A stretch of 12,500 nucleotides of DNA from Spirogloea muscicola (lineage: Eukaryota > Streptophyta > Zygnematophyceae > Spirogloeales > Spirogloeaceae): the NCBI GenBank assembly GCA_009602725.1, contig WELB01000012.1, positions 443,676 to 456,175 on the forward strand, written 5' to 3'. The first letter of the stretch is position 1. Each line of letters begins with the position of its first letter. The notes beneath the pieces are model-generated. The model was not told where the DNA came from, searched no databases, and saw only the letters and a list, made by a program, of their open reading frames with translations. Below are positions 1 to 10,419 of the stretch, piece by piece. Made by a program: the position numbers and the translations under genes.

Positions 1-1
1 G

Positions 2-15
2 GCGGCACCGGCAGC

Positions 16-51
<36 letters not shown>

Positions 52-1434
52 CCGCCGGCGCGGCTCCGTCACCTCACAACCACTATTGCTGCCTTCCGGC
101 CCTCCAGGCGGCGCCACGCCAGGTCTGGCCAACGTCGTGTTCGAGTTCCTGGAGGTGGCGGTGCACCAGATCCTCTGCGTCCGCGGCGTCTACCCGGCCG
201 GTGAGCGAGCTCGCTCCTCCTGTGCCGGAGCTCCAGGGCTCGGGGCTTAAGGGCCAGGGTCCTCCCGCCCGCCCCGGCCGCTGACGGCGGTGGCGGCCGC
301 CGCCGTGGCCAGCCCCCCCGCAGAGGTGTTCGAGCGGCGGCGGCACTACGGCGTGCCCGTCCATTGGGCGCGCCACCCGGACCTCGAGGAGTACGTCCGC
401 TGCGTCGCCACCAGCCTGCGCGACTGGATCGAGCAGGTACTCGAGCGGCCTCACCTTCTTACCACAGGCCGGTGACGAAGAATGGGCTCATCTCGTCGCT
501 GCTTGCAAATGCAAGCCGCGCAGAAGCAGGGGCGGCCCACACTTGCATCGACTACCACAGCCGATGCAGTCCGACACGTATTCAGGCTTCTTATAGATAG
601 AGGAGTGTATTGCTTCTATGGCGTCATGAGTGCTTCTTGAATCTGTTTTGGAGAGTTCTTAAATATTTCACTTGAAGGTACAAGCTTGTCTCTGAAGGAG
701 CTTGCTGTCTGCGTGAGTTTGGAGTGTCATGAGGTTGAGTTTCGTGACTGCGTGAGCGACCTCAAGGCCTGCCGCTCCATCTCGTTGAGCAGGGTACTGT
801 GGAGAAGGTCGCTCTTGTGATCCATCACGGGAGTGCCCGTGTCGCACTAGAACGCCATGTTATCAGCCTGCAGCTGGATGCAGCCACACCTGGCGGGTCC
901 ATCCCCGAGCCCTGGGAGCTGGAGCCCGCGCTGAGGGCCTTTCTCCTGAAGCTGGCCGTTCTTGACGCCCCGCTGAGGCCATTGCCGCCAGGTACATAGA
1001 GCGGCAGAAAGCGATTCTTACCGCAACCTGGACATATTCTTCCAGACAACCTGCGAATGTCCACTAGGAACTTCGACCAGCAACACCATACTCAAGATGC
1101 CCTCGTGGCACTTAAGCACTCACATTATGGCGCCCACGGGCCTGACTGCTGTGTATACTTCAATCCAACAAAATTGACTTCATACTCTAGTAAGGTTGGC
1201 TGCGATTTGTGTGCTGCAGACTGCTCCTTTGAGGTCATTGCCTACACCAAGAAGCTGCCTGATGGGGTTGGCGGTGCGGGTTCGGACGTGGCCTGGGTTC
1301 CTGCTGAGGGTGGGGAGCTCAGCGACCTGCAAGTCCTTCCTGTCAAGTCGCTCAGGAGCGGCATTCTCAACATGCAGATGTACGTCGAGCAGCCAAGGAG
1401 CCGCACAAATGCCCAGGCCGATTTTGGGACCTGA
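2..1434 (+). CDS. REV7: REV7/MAD2L2 HORMA-domain protein, DNA polymerase zeta accessory subunit (5'-partial, 4 exons seen)
   Basis: REV7 bridges REV1 and the REV3 catalytic subunit in translesion synthesis and acts in the nucleus through a HORMA 'safety-belt' fold (family knowledge). Exons read here: up to 200, 324-436, 793-991 and 1220-1434, with GT-AG introns and phases 1, 0 and 1 that join without a stop. Diagnostic segments: FEFLEVAVHQILCVRGVYP in exon 1; the ERRRHYGVPV and HPDLEEY block in exon 2; GTVEKVALVI and LRAFLLKLAV in exon 3; CSFEVIAYTKKLP and, near the C-terminus, LRSGILNMQMYVEQP (the safety belt) in exon 4. The stop is TGA at 1432-1434. The frame is open to the window edge through an alanine run coded by GCG repeats, and no in-frame ATG is visible, so the start lies upstream or in an earlier exon. 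A splice acceptor inside exon 1 before LANVVFEF cannot be excluded. The identity is secure; the N-terminus is not. Confidence 0.9.
19..50. repeat. GGC/GCG trinucleotide microsatellite
   Basis: About ten perfect GGC units. In the REV7 frame they encode an alanine run directly before the HORMA domain. The run could instead be 5' untranslated sequence if the true start codon or splice site lies downstream. GC-rich triplet repeats like this vary in length and often assemble poorly. Confidence 0.9.
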
Positions 1435-2315
1435 TGATTCGCCTTCCATGTCAAATGGACAGTACATGACGTATAGCTTGTTTTGTTCTTACCCTGGTCT
1501 CGTTGTATCCAGCCTCGTACCAGTTGATTCACACAGCCTTGTTATGCGAATGCATTGCATAAGCGATACTCTTGTCTGCTGATGGCTGCAATGAAAACAC
1601 CCATGTCAACAGGGAATTGCACAAGCCCGTTACTGCAGATACAAATATCATTATGCGAGCCAGTTCTTCTGGGACAGTAGCAGTGGCATGCATACCTCAC
1701 TGCCTTTGTTTAATGTCATTGAGAAAGCTACCTTGTGTAGGACCAAGATAGAGTAAGTCTAGTGGATGGCGGGATGACCTGTTCTCCAAGTTTGCTGGAG
1801 GACAGAAGCATGGTGCTACGGCACTATTCACGATAGCTGCACAGGACCACCAGTAGAGGTACACCAGGATCTGTGGACATTGGACACGGAGAATAGCTTC
1901 CACCCCTATGCAAATAACTTTTGACTTATGCAGCAGCACTTGATCATATTCATGCGCTGTCTAGAAGTCGGATGAGAGCTTCATCTCGAGGAGCAAGGAG
2001 ACGTGTAGTAATAGCTAGAGTGCTTGGGTTGTTGAAGAGAGGCCTTGGCTTGTGTTGTTCTTCTATAGAAATGCATGTCCTGATCTAGTAGAGTAGCGGG
2101 TCGGGCAGCCAAGCCCACCCTCGACTGGTATGAGCTGCCAAGAAGCCGACAGCCGCATGCTGGGGGCAAGTGCAGAGGGCCGTGTGGATCACTGTGTGGC
2201 CAATGGAAAGCTACGAGAGGTGAGGTTTTCTATTGTATTGAGACTGTTTGAATGGCACAAGGCGTGTTGCATCTTTGTGGAGTGGCGTTGGCTTTGAGTG
2301 GCTCCTCCATGGGGC
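1435..2315. other. Non-coding stretch downstream of REV7
   Basis: It probably contains the REV7 3' UTR, then intergenic DNA. Open frames are short (80 codons or fewer) on both strands, carry no motif I recognise, and do not join through plausible splice sites. I see no tRNA, no clear polyadenylation motif and no long repeat. Confidence 0.6.
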
Positions 2316-2325
2316 ATACATGAAC

Positions 2326-2361
2326 GTACATATGCATATGTACATAAACATACATGTATGT
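2326..2361. repeat. Two adjacent AT-rich palindromes
   Basis: GTACATATGCATATGTAC at 2326-2343 is a perfect 18-base palindrome. ACATACATGTATGT at 2348-2361 is a perfect 14-base palindrome. Together they form an alternating purine-pyrimidine block ending about 18 bp from the point where the truncated copia copy stops (near 2379). They may mark a break or insertion point. Confidence 0.85.
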
Positions 2362-2378
2362 ATAGTTATCATTCTGCT

Positions 2379-2789
2379 CCTGATGTTGCTCCCGTCGAAA
2401 TCTTTCAGCAGCCTTCGCTTCCTTCACTCAAAAGTCCTCAACTGGGCGTTTGCCCTTCTCTGGAGGACTTGCAGACTGCCCTTGTCTCGGCGGTCGAGAC
2501 GCCAATTTGTTCATAGCGGCACACAGATTAGACTGTCAGTCACACAGACAGCACAGGCTCCGCCCTCACTCAGAGGTTAGATACACTGTCACACAGACAG
2601 CACAGGCTCCGCACTCAGTGGGTGGCAGCCATAGCTAAACCGCACCGGAGCAGCAGCGCAATAGCCCTAGATCCAGAATCTGCAATCACGCCCCATGTGC
2701 CAGGGCACCCCGTTTTACATGGAGCGCTCCCACGATTCAATAGGCTGAGTCAGATGGTTTCCCAGATCACCATCTTAGCACAATTGACA
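2379..2789 (-). repeat. LTR/leader/gag-start copy B of the copia element (diverged, truncated)
   Basis: This segment aligns along its length with about 4731-5165. Shared landmarks on the plus strand include CTCAACTGGGCGT, GGGTGGCAGCCATAGCTA and CACCGGAGCAGCAGC. On the minus strand it begins TGTCAATTG at 2789, directly after a purine tract, as a 3' LTR does. It then continues into a decayed copy of the first residues of gag and breaks off near 2379. The LTR-leader boundary cannot be placed. Compared with copy A it has lost many CpG sites. Confidence 0.75.
2540..2617. repeat. Two-unit tandem repeat in the copia leader, 49-bp period
   Basis: A 24-base segment starting TCACACAGACAGCACAGG occurs at 2540 and again at 2589 without mismatch. 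A more diverged pair occupies the matching place in copy A (about 4898-4977). The duplication therefore predates the split of the two copies. Confidence 0.85.
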
Positions 2790-2798
2790 CTCCCACTT
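2790..2798 (-). other. Polypurine tract before the 3' LTR
   Basis: On the minus strand the bases AAGTGGGAG immediately precede TGTCAATTG. They lie 11 bases after the last pol stop codon (2812-2810). A purine tract followed by TG is the normal start of plus-strand DNA synthesis and of a copia 3' LTR. The assignment rests on position and composition. Confidence 0.6.
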
Positions 2799-2809
2799 AT
2801 AAGAAGGAG

Positions 2810-3575
2810 TCAGCCACACTGTAAAACTCTACACCTGTCAAGCTTAGGCTTGCAAAAGCCCATGGGCAGAGTATCTACATATCAGTGGGTACTATCATAT
2901 TGCAATCTGATACCCCCTTCCACCTTTTCTCTTCAGAAATGATGTTGTATCAATGATGTTGTATTTATGCATAAGACGAGCATGATACACATGATTCAGA
3001 CAAAAGCAGTGCTGTCCTCCGTATCACTGTGCATAGCAGTTGCATGAGATGAAGGAAAGAATTCACACTCTTCAAGTAATCTCCTCAGCCAACTTGCCTC
3101 CTTCGGTGCTCCGGTAGACTCCATGTACTCTGCTTCCACAGTCAATACCGCTGCAGTTTGCTGTACTTGACTACTCCAACTTGTTGCTGCTCCTCCCAGC
3201 TCAAAAGCATAGCCTGTAACTTGACATCTACTATTTAGACTTCCTGCCCAATCTGCATCAGAATATCACTTCTCTTCAATTACGTGTCCAATCTCTCTGG
3301 AATGTAAGACAGAAAATCTGGGTCCCCTGCAAAAATCTCAGTATCCTTTCTACCAACTTGCCTATGTTCCCACTGCACAAACTGAGCGACCACTCCCACC
3401 TCTGCTGATATTTCTGGACTTCCTGATCTACCTCAACGTCTGCAGGTTGCTGCATGTCAATACCTTTACATACCCTCTCAGAGAAAGCTGGAACAATCTC
3501 CTTCTGCTCTACTTTCAAATGCTGCTGGAAGTCAGCTGGAAATACAGAAAGAAGATACGACAAGTCCAGGTACAT
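2810..3575 (-). pseudogene. Copia pol remnant: reverse-transcriptase tail and RNase H, frameshifted
   Basis: Copia pol normally encodes protease, integrase, reverse transcriptase and RNase H. Only the end survives. Near 3345-3300 the frame reads RILRFLQGTQ, the conserved last motif of copia reverse transcriptase. After a frame change, YSDADWAG starts near 3265 and the frame stays open for 88 codons to a TGA at 2998-2996. It includes WSSQVQQTAAVLTVEAEYM, the RNase H signature. Another shift is needed to read NHVYHAR and then KPKLDRCR just before the stop at 2812-2810. At least three breaks are visible, so the reading frame is dead. The match is to the family pattern; no alignment was run. Confidence 0.85.
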
Positions 3576-3884
3576 TGCGAAGTACCATCTAAGCTAGGCG
3601 CTTGCAGCTGAATTTCTACTTTACTTATGGTAGGCTGTGCATAATCATCTCCAAGGAAGATCTGAAAAGGTGATAGCCTGATATTTACACGCAAACAGTC
3701 TTGTTTACGTGTAAATTGATAGGAGCAAACCAAAGAAGCTCTCCTTCATCACAATCTGAACAGCGAGTACTGAAATTGGCTTTGTATTGAAGCAGTCAAA
3801 TCAGCCAGCTGTCATGTGACAACTTTGCAGTGTGATGAGACAGCGGAGCATGTCCTCCAAACTTTCTCCTACTGCCTCCACTAC
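3576..3884. other. Unassigned junction between gag and the pol remnant
   Basis: Protease, integrase and most of the reverse transcriptase would be expected here (several kb), but only about 309 bp is present. No frame gives a motif I recognise. A short hairpin lies near the centre. The stretch may be a deletion scar or filler DNA. Confidence 0.5.
3683..3716. repeat. Inverted repeat (15-bp arms, 4-base loop)
   Basis: The left arm ATTTACACGCAAACA (3683-3697) and the right arm TGTTTACGTGTAAAT (3702-3716) pair at 14 of 15 positions around a 4-base loop. It is not followed by a T run on either strand, so a terminator reading is unsupported. It sits in the gag-pol junction. Confidence 0.85.
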
Positions 3885-4871
3885 TTAGCCACTTAGCTTA
3901 GTAGCGCGTTTCTTCTGACAGTCTTTGATGACATGTCCAGTTTCACGGCAGTAGTAACATGTCCTAAAAGACACTTGCTGTCTACACTGACCGGAAGACT
4001 GGTCTCCCATCTGTTGGCTATTGTCACCACTCTGCCTCGACCTGGACTGCTCCAGGTGTTGTCCAGGGCTTTGCTCCACCCTCTGTCTGGCCATCAGAGC
4101 TATTTGACTGCCATGCACATTCAACTGTTGCTCCTCCAACATCCGCTCCTTGTGAAGGAGGCGAGCCACCACATAGTCCACGGTCAGGTCATCTCTGCTG
4201 ACCATATGGAACATGTCTCGGAGAGCACTGTACTGTGGTGGAAGTCCCATCAAGATGGACAGAACCTGCTGCCTTGCTGTGATCCCCTCTCCGATGGCAT
4301 GTAGTTGAAGAGCCAATAACTGCACTCTATTCACAAAGTCCTGAATGGGCTCATTCTCCTCCATCCTACAGTCTCGCAGTTTCATGCTTAGATACAACAC
4401 GTTATCAAGCCCTCTATTCTCATACTTGTCCTTCAGGTGCTCCCAGATCTGGCTGGCCAGAGGCTTGTTGATGATGCCGATTATCTCCTCATCGGACAAG
4501 TTTGTCACAAGGATCAATGTGGCCACAGCATTGCGCCTTGAGGAAGGCCGGCATTGACGTCCGTCTCCAGTGGGCTCTACGGCACTCCAGACATTACTGA
4601 CTTGCAGCATCAATTTCATCTTGCATTTCCAGACTAGCCAGTTTGTATGCCTTGACAGCTTGGGATGGAGAGCAGGTAGCAAGTTGCCTGGTAGGCCCAT
4701 GCCCTGAAATTCCTCCTCATCTGGCAGCTCCTGATGTTGCTCCACTTGATCGCATTCAGCATCCGCAGCTTCTTCTGTCCTCCACTCAACGTCCTCAACT
4801 GGGCGTCTGTCCGTCTCCGGAGGACCATCAGCCCGCCCTCGTCCTGGCGGTCCAGGCGCAGATCCGCTCAT
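3885..4871 (-). CDS. Copia-type Gag polyprotein (intact 328-residue ORF)
   Basis: Gag packages element RNA into cytoplasmic virus-like particles. The ORF starts at the first ATG after the leader (4871) and ends with TAA (3887-3885). About residues 65-100 hold the W-L-V-W-K segment typical of copia Gag N-termini. About residues 107-235 form the UBN2/retrotran_gag region, with LSDEEIIGIINK, IWEHLKDKYE, LYLSMKLRDCRMEENE and ILMGLPPQYSALRDMF. A Q/S-rich linker follows. A CCHC zinc knuckle, CYYCRETGHVIKDC, has C305, C308, H313 and C318. The ORF stops ten residues later, whereas many copia elements run on into protease. It lies between its LTR/leader (higher coordinates) and a deleted pol. The lack of any stop beside wrecked pol is notable. 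The family is clear; current activity or host use is unknown. Confidence 0.93.
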   Translation of the reverse strand: MSGSAPGPPGRGRADGPPETDRRPVEDVEWRTEEAADAECDQVEQHQELPDEEEFQGMGLPGNLLPALHPKLSRHTNWLVWKCKMKLMLQVSNVWSAVEPTGDGRQCRPSSRRNAVATLILVTNLSDEEIIGIINKPLASQIWEHLKDKYENRGLDNVLYLSMKLRDCRMEENEPIQDFVNRVQLLALQLHAIGEGITARQQVLSILMGLPPQYSALRDMFHMVSRDDLTVDYVVARLLHKERMLEEQQLNVHGSQIALMARQRVEQSPGQHLEQSRSRQSGDNSQQMGDQSSGQCRQQVSFRTCYYCRETGHVIKDCQKKRATKLSG

Positions 4872-5061
4872 GGCAGCGCAGAGCGAGCGGACACTTGGTC
4901 ACACAGCCAGCGCAGGCGCGGCGCTCACTCAGAGCTCAGGCACACGGTCACAGAGGCGACACAGGCTCCGCCCTCACTCACTGGGTGGCAGCCATAGCTA
5001 GGGCGCACCGGAGCAGCAGCACAAATGGCCTCAGACCCAGACAGGATCTGAGCCCGATGTG

Positions 5062-5097
<36 letters not shown>

Positions 5098-5165
5098 CGC
5101 ATCGCACGGCCCACGACCCACCAGGCTGACTTAGATGGTCACCCAGCCCAAGCGCTGGTTCAAGA
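4872..5165 (-). repeat. LTR/leader copy A of the copia element
   Basis: It lies immediately upstream of gag on the minus strand and is homologous to 2510-2789. It contains a diverged two-unit repeat of the same kind as copy B, plus a 35-G tract. Similarity fades near 5150-5165, so the outer end is approximate. No terminal TG or flanking duplication could be fixed. Confidence 0.7.
5063..5097. repeat. Poly(G) tract, 35 G on the plus strand
   Basis: An uninterrupted run of 35 G, read as C on the element's own strand. In copy B the equivalent place holds about 45 bases of mixed sequence. Such tracts can form G-quadruplexes and are prone to slippage and sequencing error, so the true length is uncertain. 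Confidence 0.9.
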
Positions 5166-5282
5166 TGTTTCCCGCGCCGTGATATGTCAGACTGTTTGCA
5201 GGGAGCTCAGGCTCAAGCTTTGCACCGGAAACAAACTCTCTTCCAGTAGAAGTTCCTTCTCTTCGGGGATATTAGTGTCCCA
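5166..5282. other. Spacer between copia DNA and the direct-repeat field
   Basis: No open frame or motif I can assign. Confidence 0.4.
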
Positions 5283-5376
5283 CTTAGCCAGCTCATTACC
5301 CAGTTAACAGGACATTTGTAAGGCTAGGATTGGCCTCCCTTTCAATCTCATGCGCACCGCGCGCCTCCTCTCTTCC
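5283..5376. repeat. 94-bp direct repeat, copy 1
   Basis: Matches 6393-6486 with six mismatches and no gaps; the first 45 bases are identical. It begins CTTAGCCAGCTCATTACC and ends CTCTCTTCC. It has no TG...CA termini, so it does not look like a standard LTR. Confidence 0.93.
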
Positions 5377-6392
5377 AGCAGAAAGAAAGAAAGTGCTCGC
5401 CCATAGAGAAGCTGGCAAAGTCAGCCCAAAAAAGAATGGACAATGTCGAAATCCAAAGAGGCTTTGTTTCCGGTGTAATGCTTGGGCGAGGACGATGGCT
5501 GTGGTTGGCAAGCCCAAAATCAGAATGAACAAATGTCGTAGGGGCCAGAAAAGTGTTAAAGCACACAGCGACCTATTCAGTGGCCATCGGCTCATGTCCC
5601 GCTCAATATCCCCTGCTGGACGTGCTTTAATTGGTGGCAGGAGGGCTCAGAATTTGCCGTCCGTAAGTTGGACATCATTCAGTCACCTCTGCTTGCTGAC
5701 CCGTGGTTAGTAAGCGGGTCGGCTTAGCAGCAGGTGTTGTAACGTCCTTAGATGTTCTTGTCTTCGTACTTGGCCACTTAGGGCCCCCACGTACGATACG
5801 ACATGCTCCTCCCTCCTCCAGTATCTGGCCCAGCTAATTGACGCGCGTCGTCGCAGAAGGGATCAGGAATTCGGGTCAGCTTGGCGCACCCTAGCATTTT
5901 GCAGGCATTGGTTGCATGTAGCGGAATGCGGCTTTCACTTCGTTTGCAGCGCTCCAAGCTCTGGCTATTCCTCAGCGTGCTGGGCGCGCTCTAAGTTAGG
6001 CCACTGGCTCCCATGGCGGTGCTCCAGCTCCCCAAGTTTGTCTGTCGAGCTTCGATGTGCTCACTCGTGGGTACTGAGGTCCCTTTTCCAAAGGACGAGA
6101 AGGGGCCAGGGGAAGTACTAAGAGAAACAAGCACAAAGAGAATTTAAGCAGCTACGAAGCACTCGAAGGACGAGAATGTGCTTCCAGGAGAGGACGGTGG
6201 CTGTGAGAGGCTAGCCCAGATAAAGAATGAACATACTTCGAAGGACTTATCAAGCCTGCATTCACACTGTCACCTAAGCACCCCTTAGCGCAAGGCTTGC
6301 CTCAATGTAGCCCCACTTCTCGGCTTTTGCCTGAACAGTGTATTGGGTTTAATTGGCCTCACTTCCATTGTCATGCAAAGTGAACCGCGCGC
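5377..6392. other. Non-coding DNA between the direct repeats
   Basis: About 1 kb with no recognisable gene. The longest frame (5330-5710, plus) runs through repeat sequence and shows no domain. Two related segments are visible: about 5489-5530 and 6191-6230 share GACGATGGCTGTG (GACGGTGGCTGTG in the second), then AGCCCA and AGAATGAAC. A third, shorter copy lies at 6494-6520. It looks like old repeat DNA broken by rearrangement. Confidence 0.6.
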
Positions 6393-6393
6393 C
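6352..6393. repeat. Partial third copy of the direct-repeat unit
   Basis: ATTGGCCTC, then a CATTGTCATG segment, then CCGCGCGCC, repeat the right half of the 94-bp unit (compare 5329-5365 and 6439-6475). It directly abuts copy 2, which points to a degenerate tandem arrangement. Confidence 0.7.
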
Positions 6394-6486
6394 TTAGCCA
6401 GCTCATTACCCAGTTAACAGGACATTTGTAAGGCTAGAATTGGCCTCCCTTCCCATTTCATACGCACCGCGCGCCTTCTCTCTTCC
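6393..6486. repeat. 94-bp direct repeat, copy 2
   Basis: Offset of exactly 1,110 bp from copy 1, with six substitutions. It is followed by GGACGATGGCTGTG (6494-6507), a motif also found at about 5489 and 6191. Confidence 0.93.
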
Positions 6487-6728
6487 GTATGGTGGACGAT
6501 GGCTGTGAGCGGCTAGCCCCAGAACTCTGTACTCAATCGCCCCAAAACCCCAAGACCCGAAAAGGGGTGCTAGACGGTGTCACTGGTCGTGAGAAGGGTC
6601 AGGCCTGGCGGCGCCGCACACCGGCGGCGCCGTGGTAGGCCTTGGTGGTCTCTGTAGCGGGTGCAACAAGGCTGCCGTCTGGAAGGGCTTCCTGTGACGA
6701 GCGGGACGGCGTCCGTCAGACGGCCGGC

Positions 6729-9897
<3,169 letters not shown>

Positions 9898-10419
9898 AAG
9901 TCGAGGCATGTGGCGTTGCCATTGCTGGGTTTCACTTCGTCCAGTACCACAGTTGCTGTTTCTTTAGCACCTAAAACCCAACCTCAGAAACTGGTACAGG
10001 GTTCCTGGTGTTCCATTCTTAGTTCGCGTGTGCTTATGGCTCCCTATTGCTCTCAATTACTAATTGTGTGCATTTGGCAATTCGCGCTTGGTAAAAAATA
10101 TTGGTGCTCCATACACATGCTGCACACAAGCGCTCATGCAGCGCGGCAAGCTTATGAGAAGCACGGCAGGCCTCCCTGTCTGCTCACCTCCATTGGCAGC
10201 TAAGACACGCAAACTCGGTGCCTGCGATGGGAGCGCACGCAAGTGCTCCTGTTCTTGGCCATGATGCATTCACTGAGGTACAGCTGGCACTTCGAGCCAG
10301 GCCCAGGACCCCTGGTGCATGGAGTCTGGCCATGCTTGTGCAATTGCCGCAGTGCCTTTCAAGGCAGCTCATGGAGGTGCTGTGAAGACTGGTGTCGACG
10401 CCCACAACAATTTACTTTC
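9898..10419. other. Convergent intergenic gap between NO66 and AAGAB
   Basis: The two genes end towards each other, 522 bp apart stop to stop, so this stretch holds both 3' UTRs. No gene, strong repeat or clear poly(A) motif was seen. Frames here are short and unremarkable. Confidence 0.6.

Larger units (their letters stand above)
2379..5165 (-). mobile_element. Decayed Ty1/copia LTR retrotransposon DNA, minus strand
   Basis: In minus-strand order: an LTR/leader copy (about 5165-4872), an intact gag ORF, an unassigned 309-bp junction, a broken end of pol (reverse-transcriptase tail and RNase H), a polypurine tract, and a second LTR/leader copy that runs on into a truncated gag start. The gag-then-pol order with RNase H at the very end of pol is diagnostic of copia elements. 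Protease, integrase and most of the reverse transcriptase are absent. The second copy has its own gag-start region, so the layout is either a tandem pair sharing an LTR or two insertions joined by deletion. Outer boundaries are approximate. No target-site duplication or primer-binding site was found. Confidence 0.85.

Noticed and set aside
1057-1219. ATG-led extension upstream of REV7 exon 4
   Set aside because: The frame is open by chance through intron 3; the acceptor at 1217-1219 restores the phase and the conserved PPG-CSFEV join.
2901-2918. Minus-strand GGTATCAGA resembling a copia primer-binding site
   Set aside because: It falls inside the decayed end of pol, before the polypurine tract, where a primer-binding site does not belong.
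3933-4304. 123-codon plus-strand ORF
   Set aside because: Antisense shadow of the gag ORF with no recognisable motif.
4643-5134. 163-codon plus-strand ORF ending in a glycine run
   Set aside because: Antisense to gag and its leader; the glycines are just the poly(G) tract.
5330-5710. 126-codon plus-strand ORF
   Set aside because: Begins inside the 94-bp direct repeat, shows no domain and has no plausible splice partners.
6314-6341. CTTCTCGGC and TTTTG resembling the 5' end of U2 snRNA
   Set aside because: The match is short and breaks down at once; the branch-point-pairing sequence is missing.
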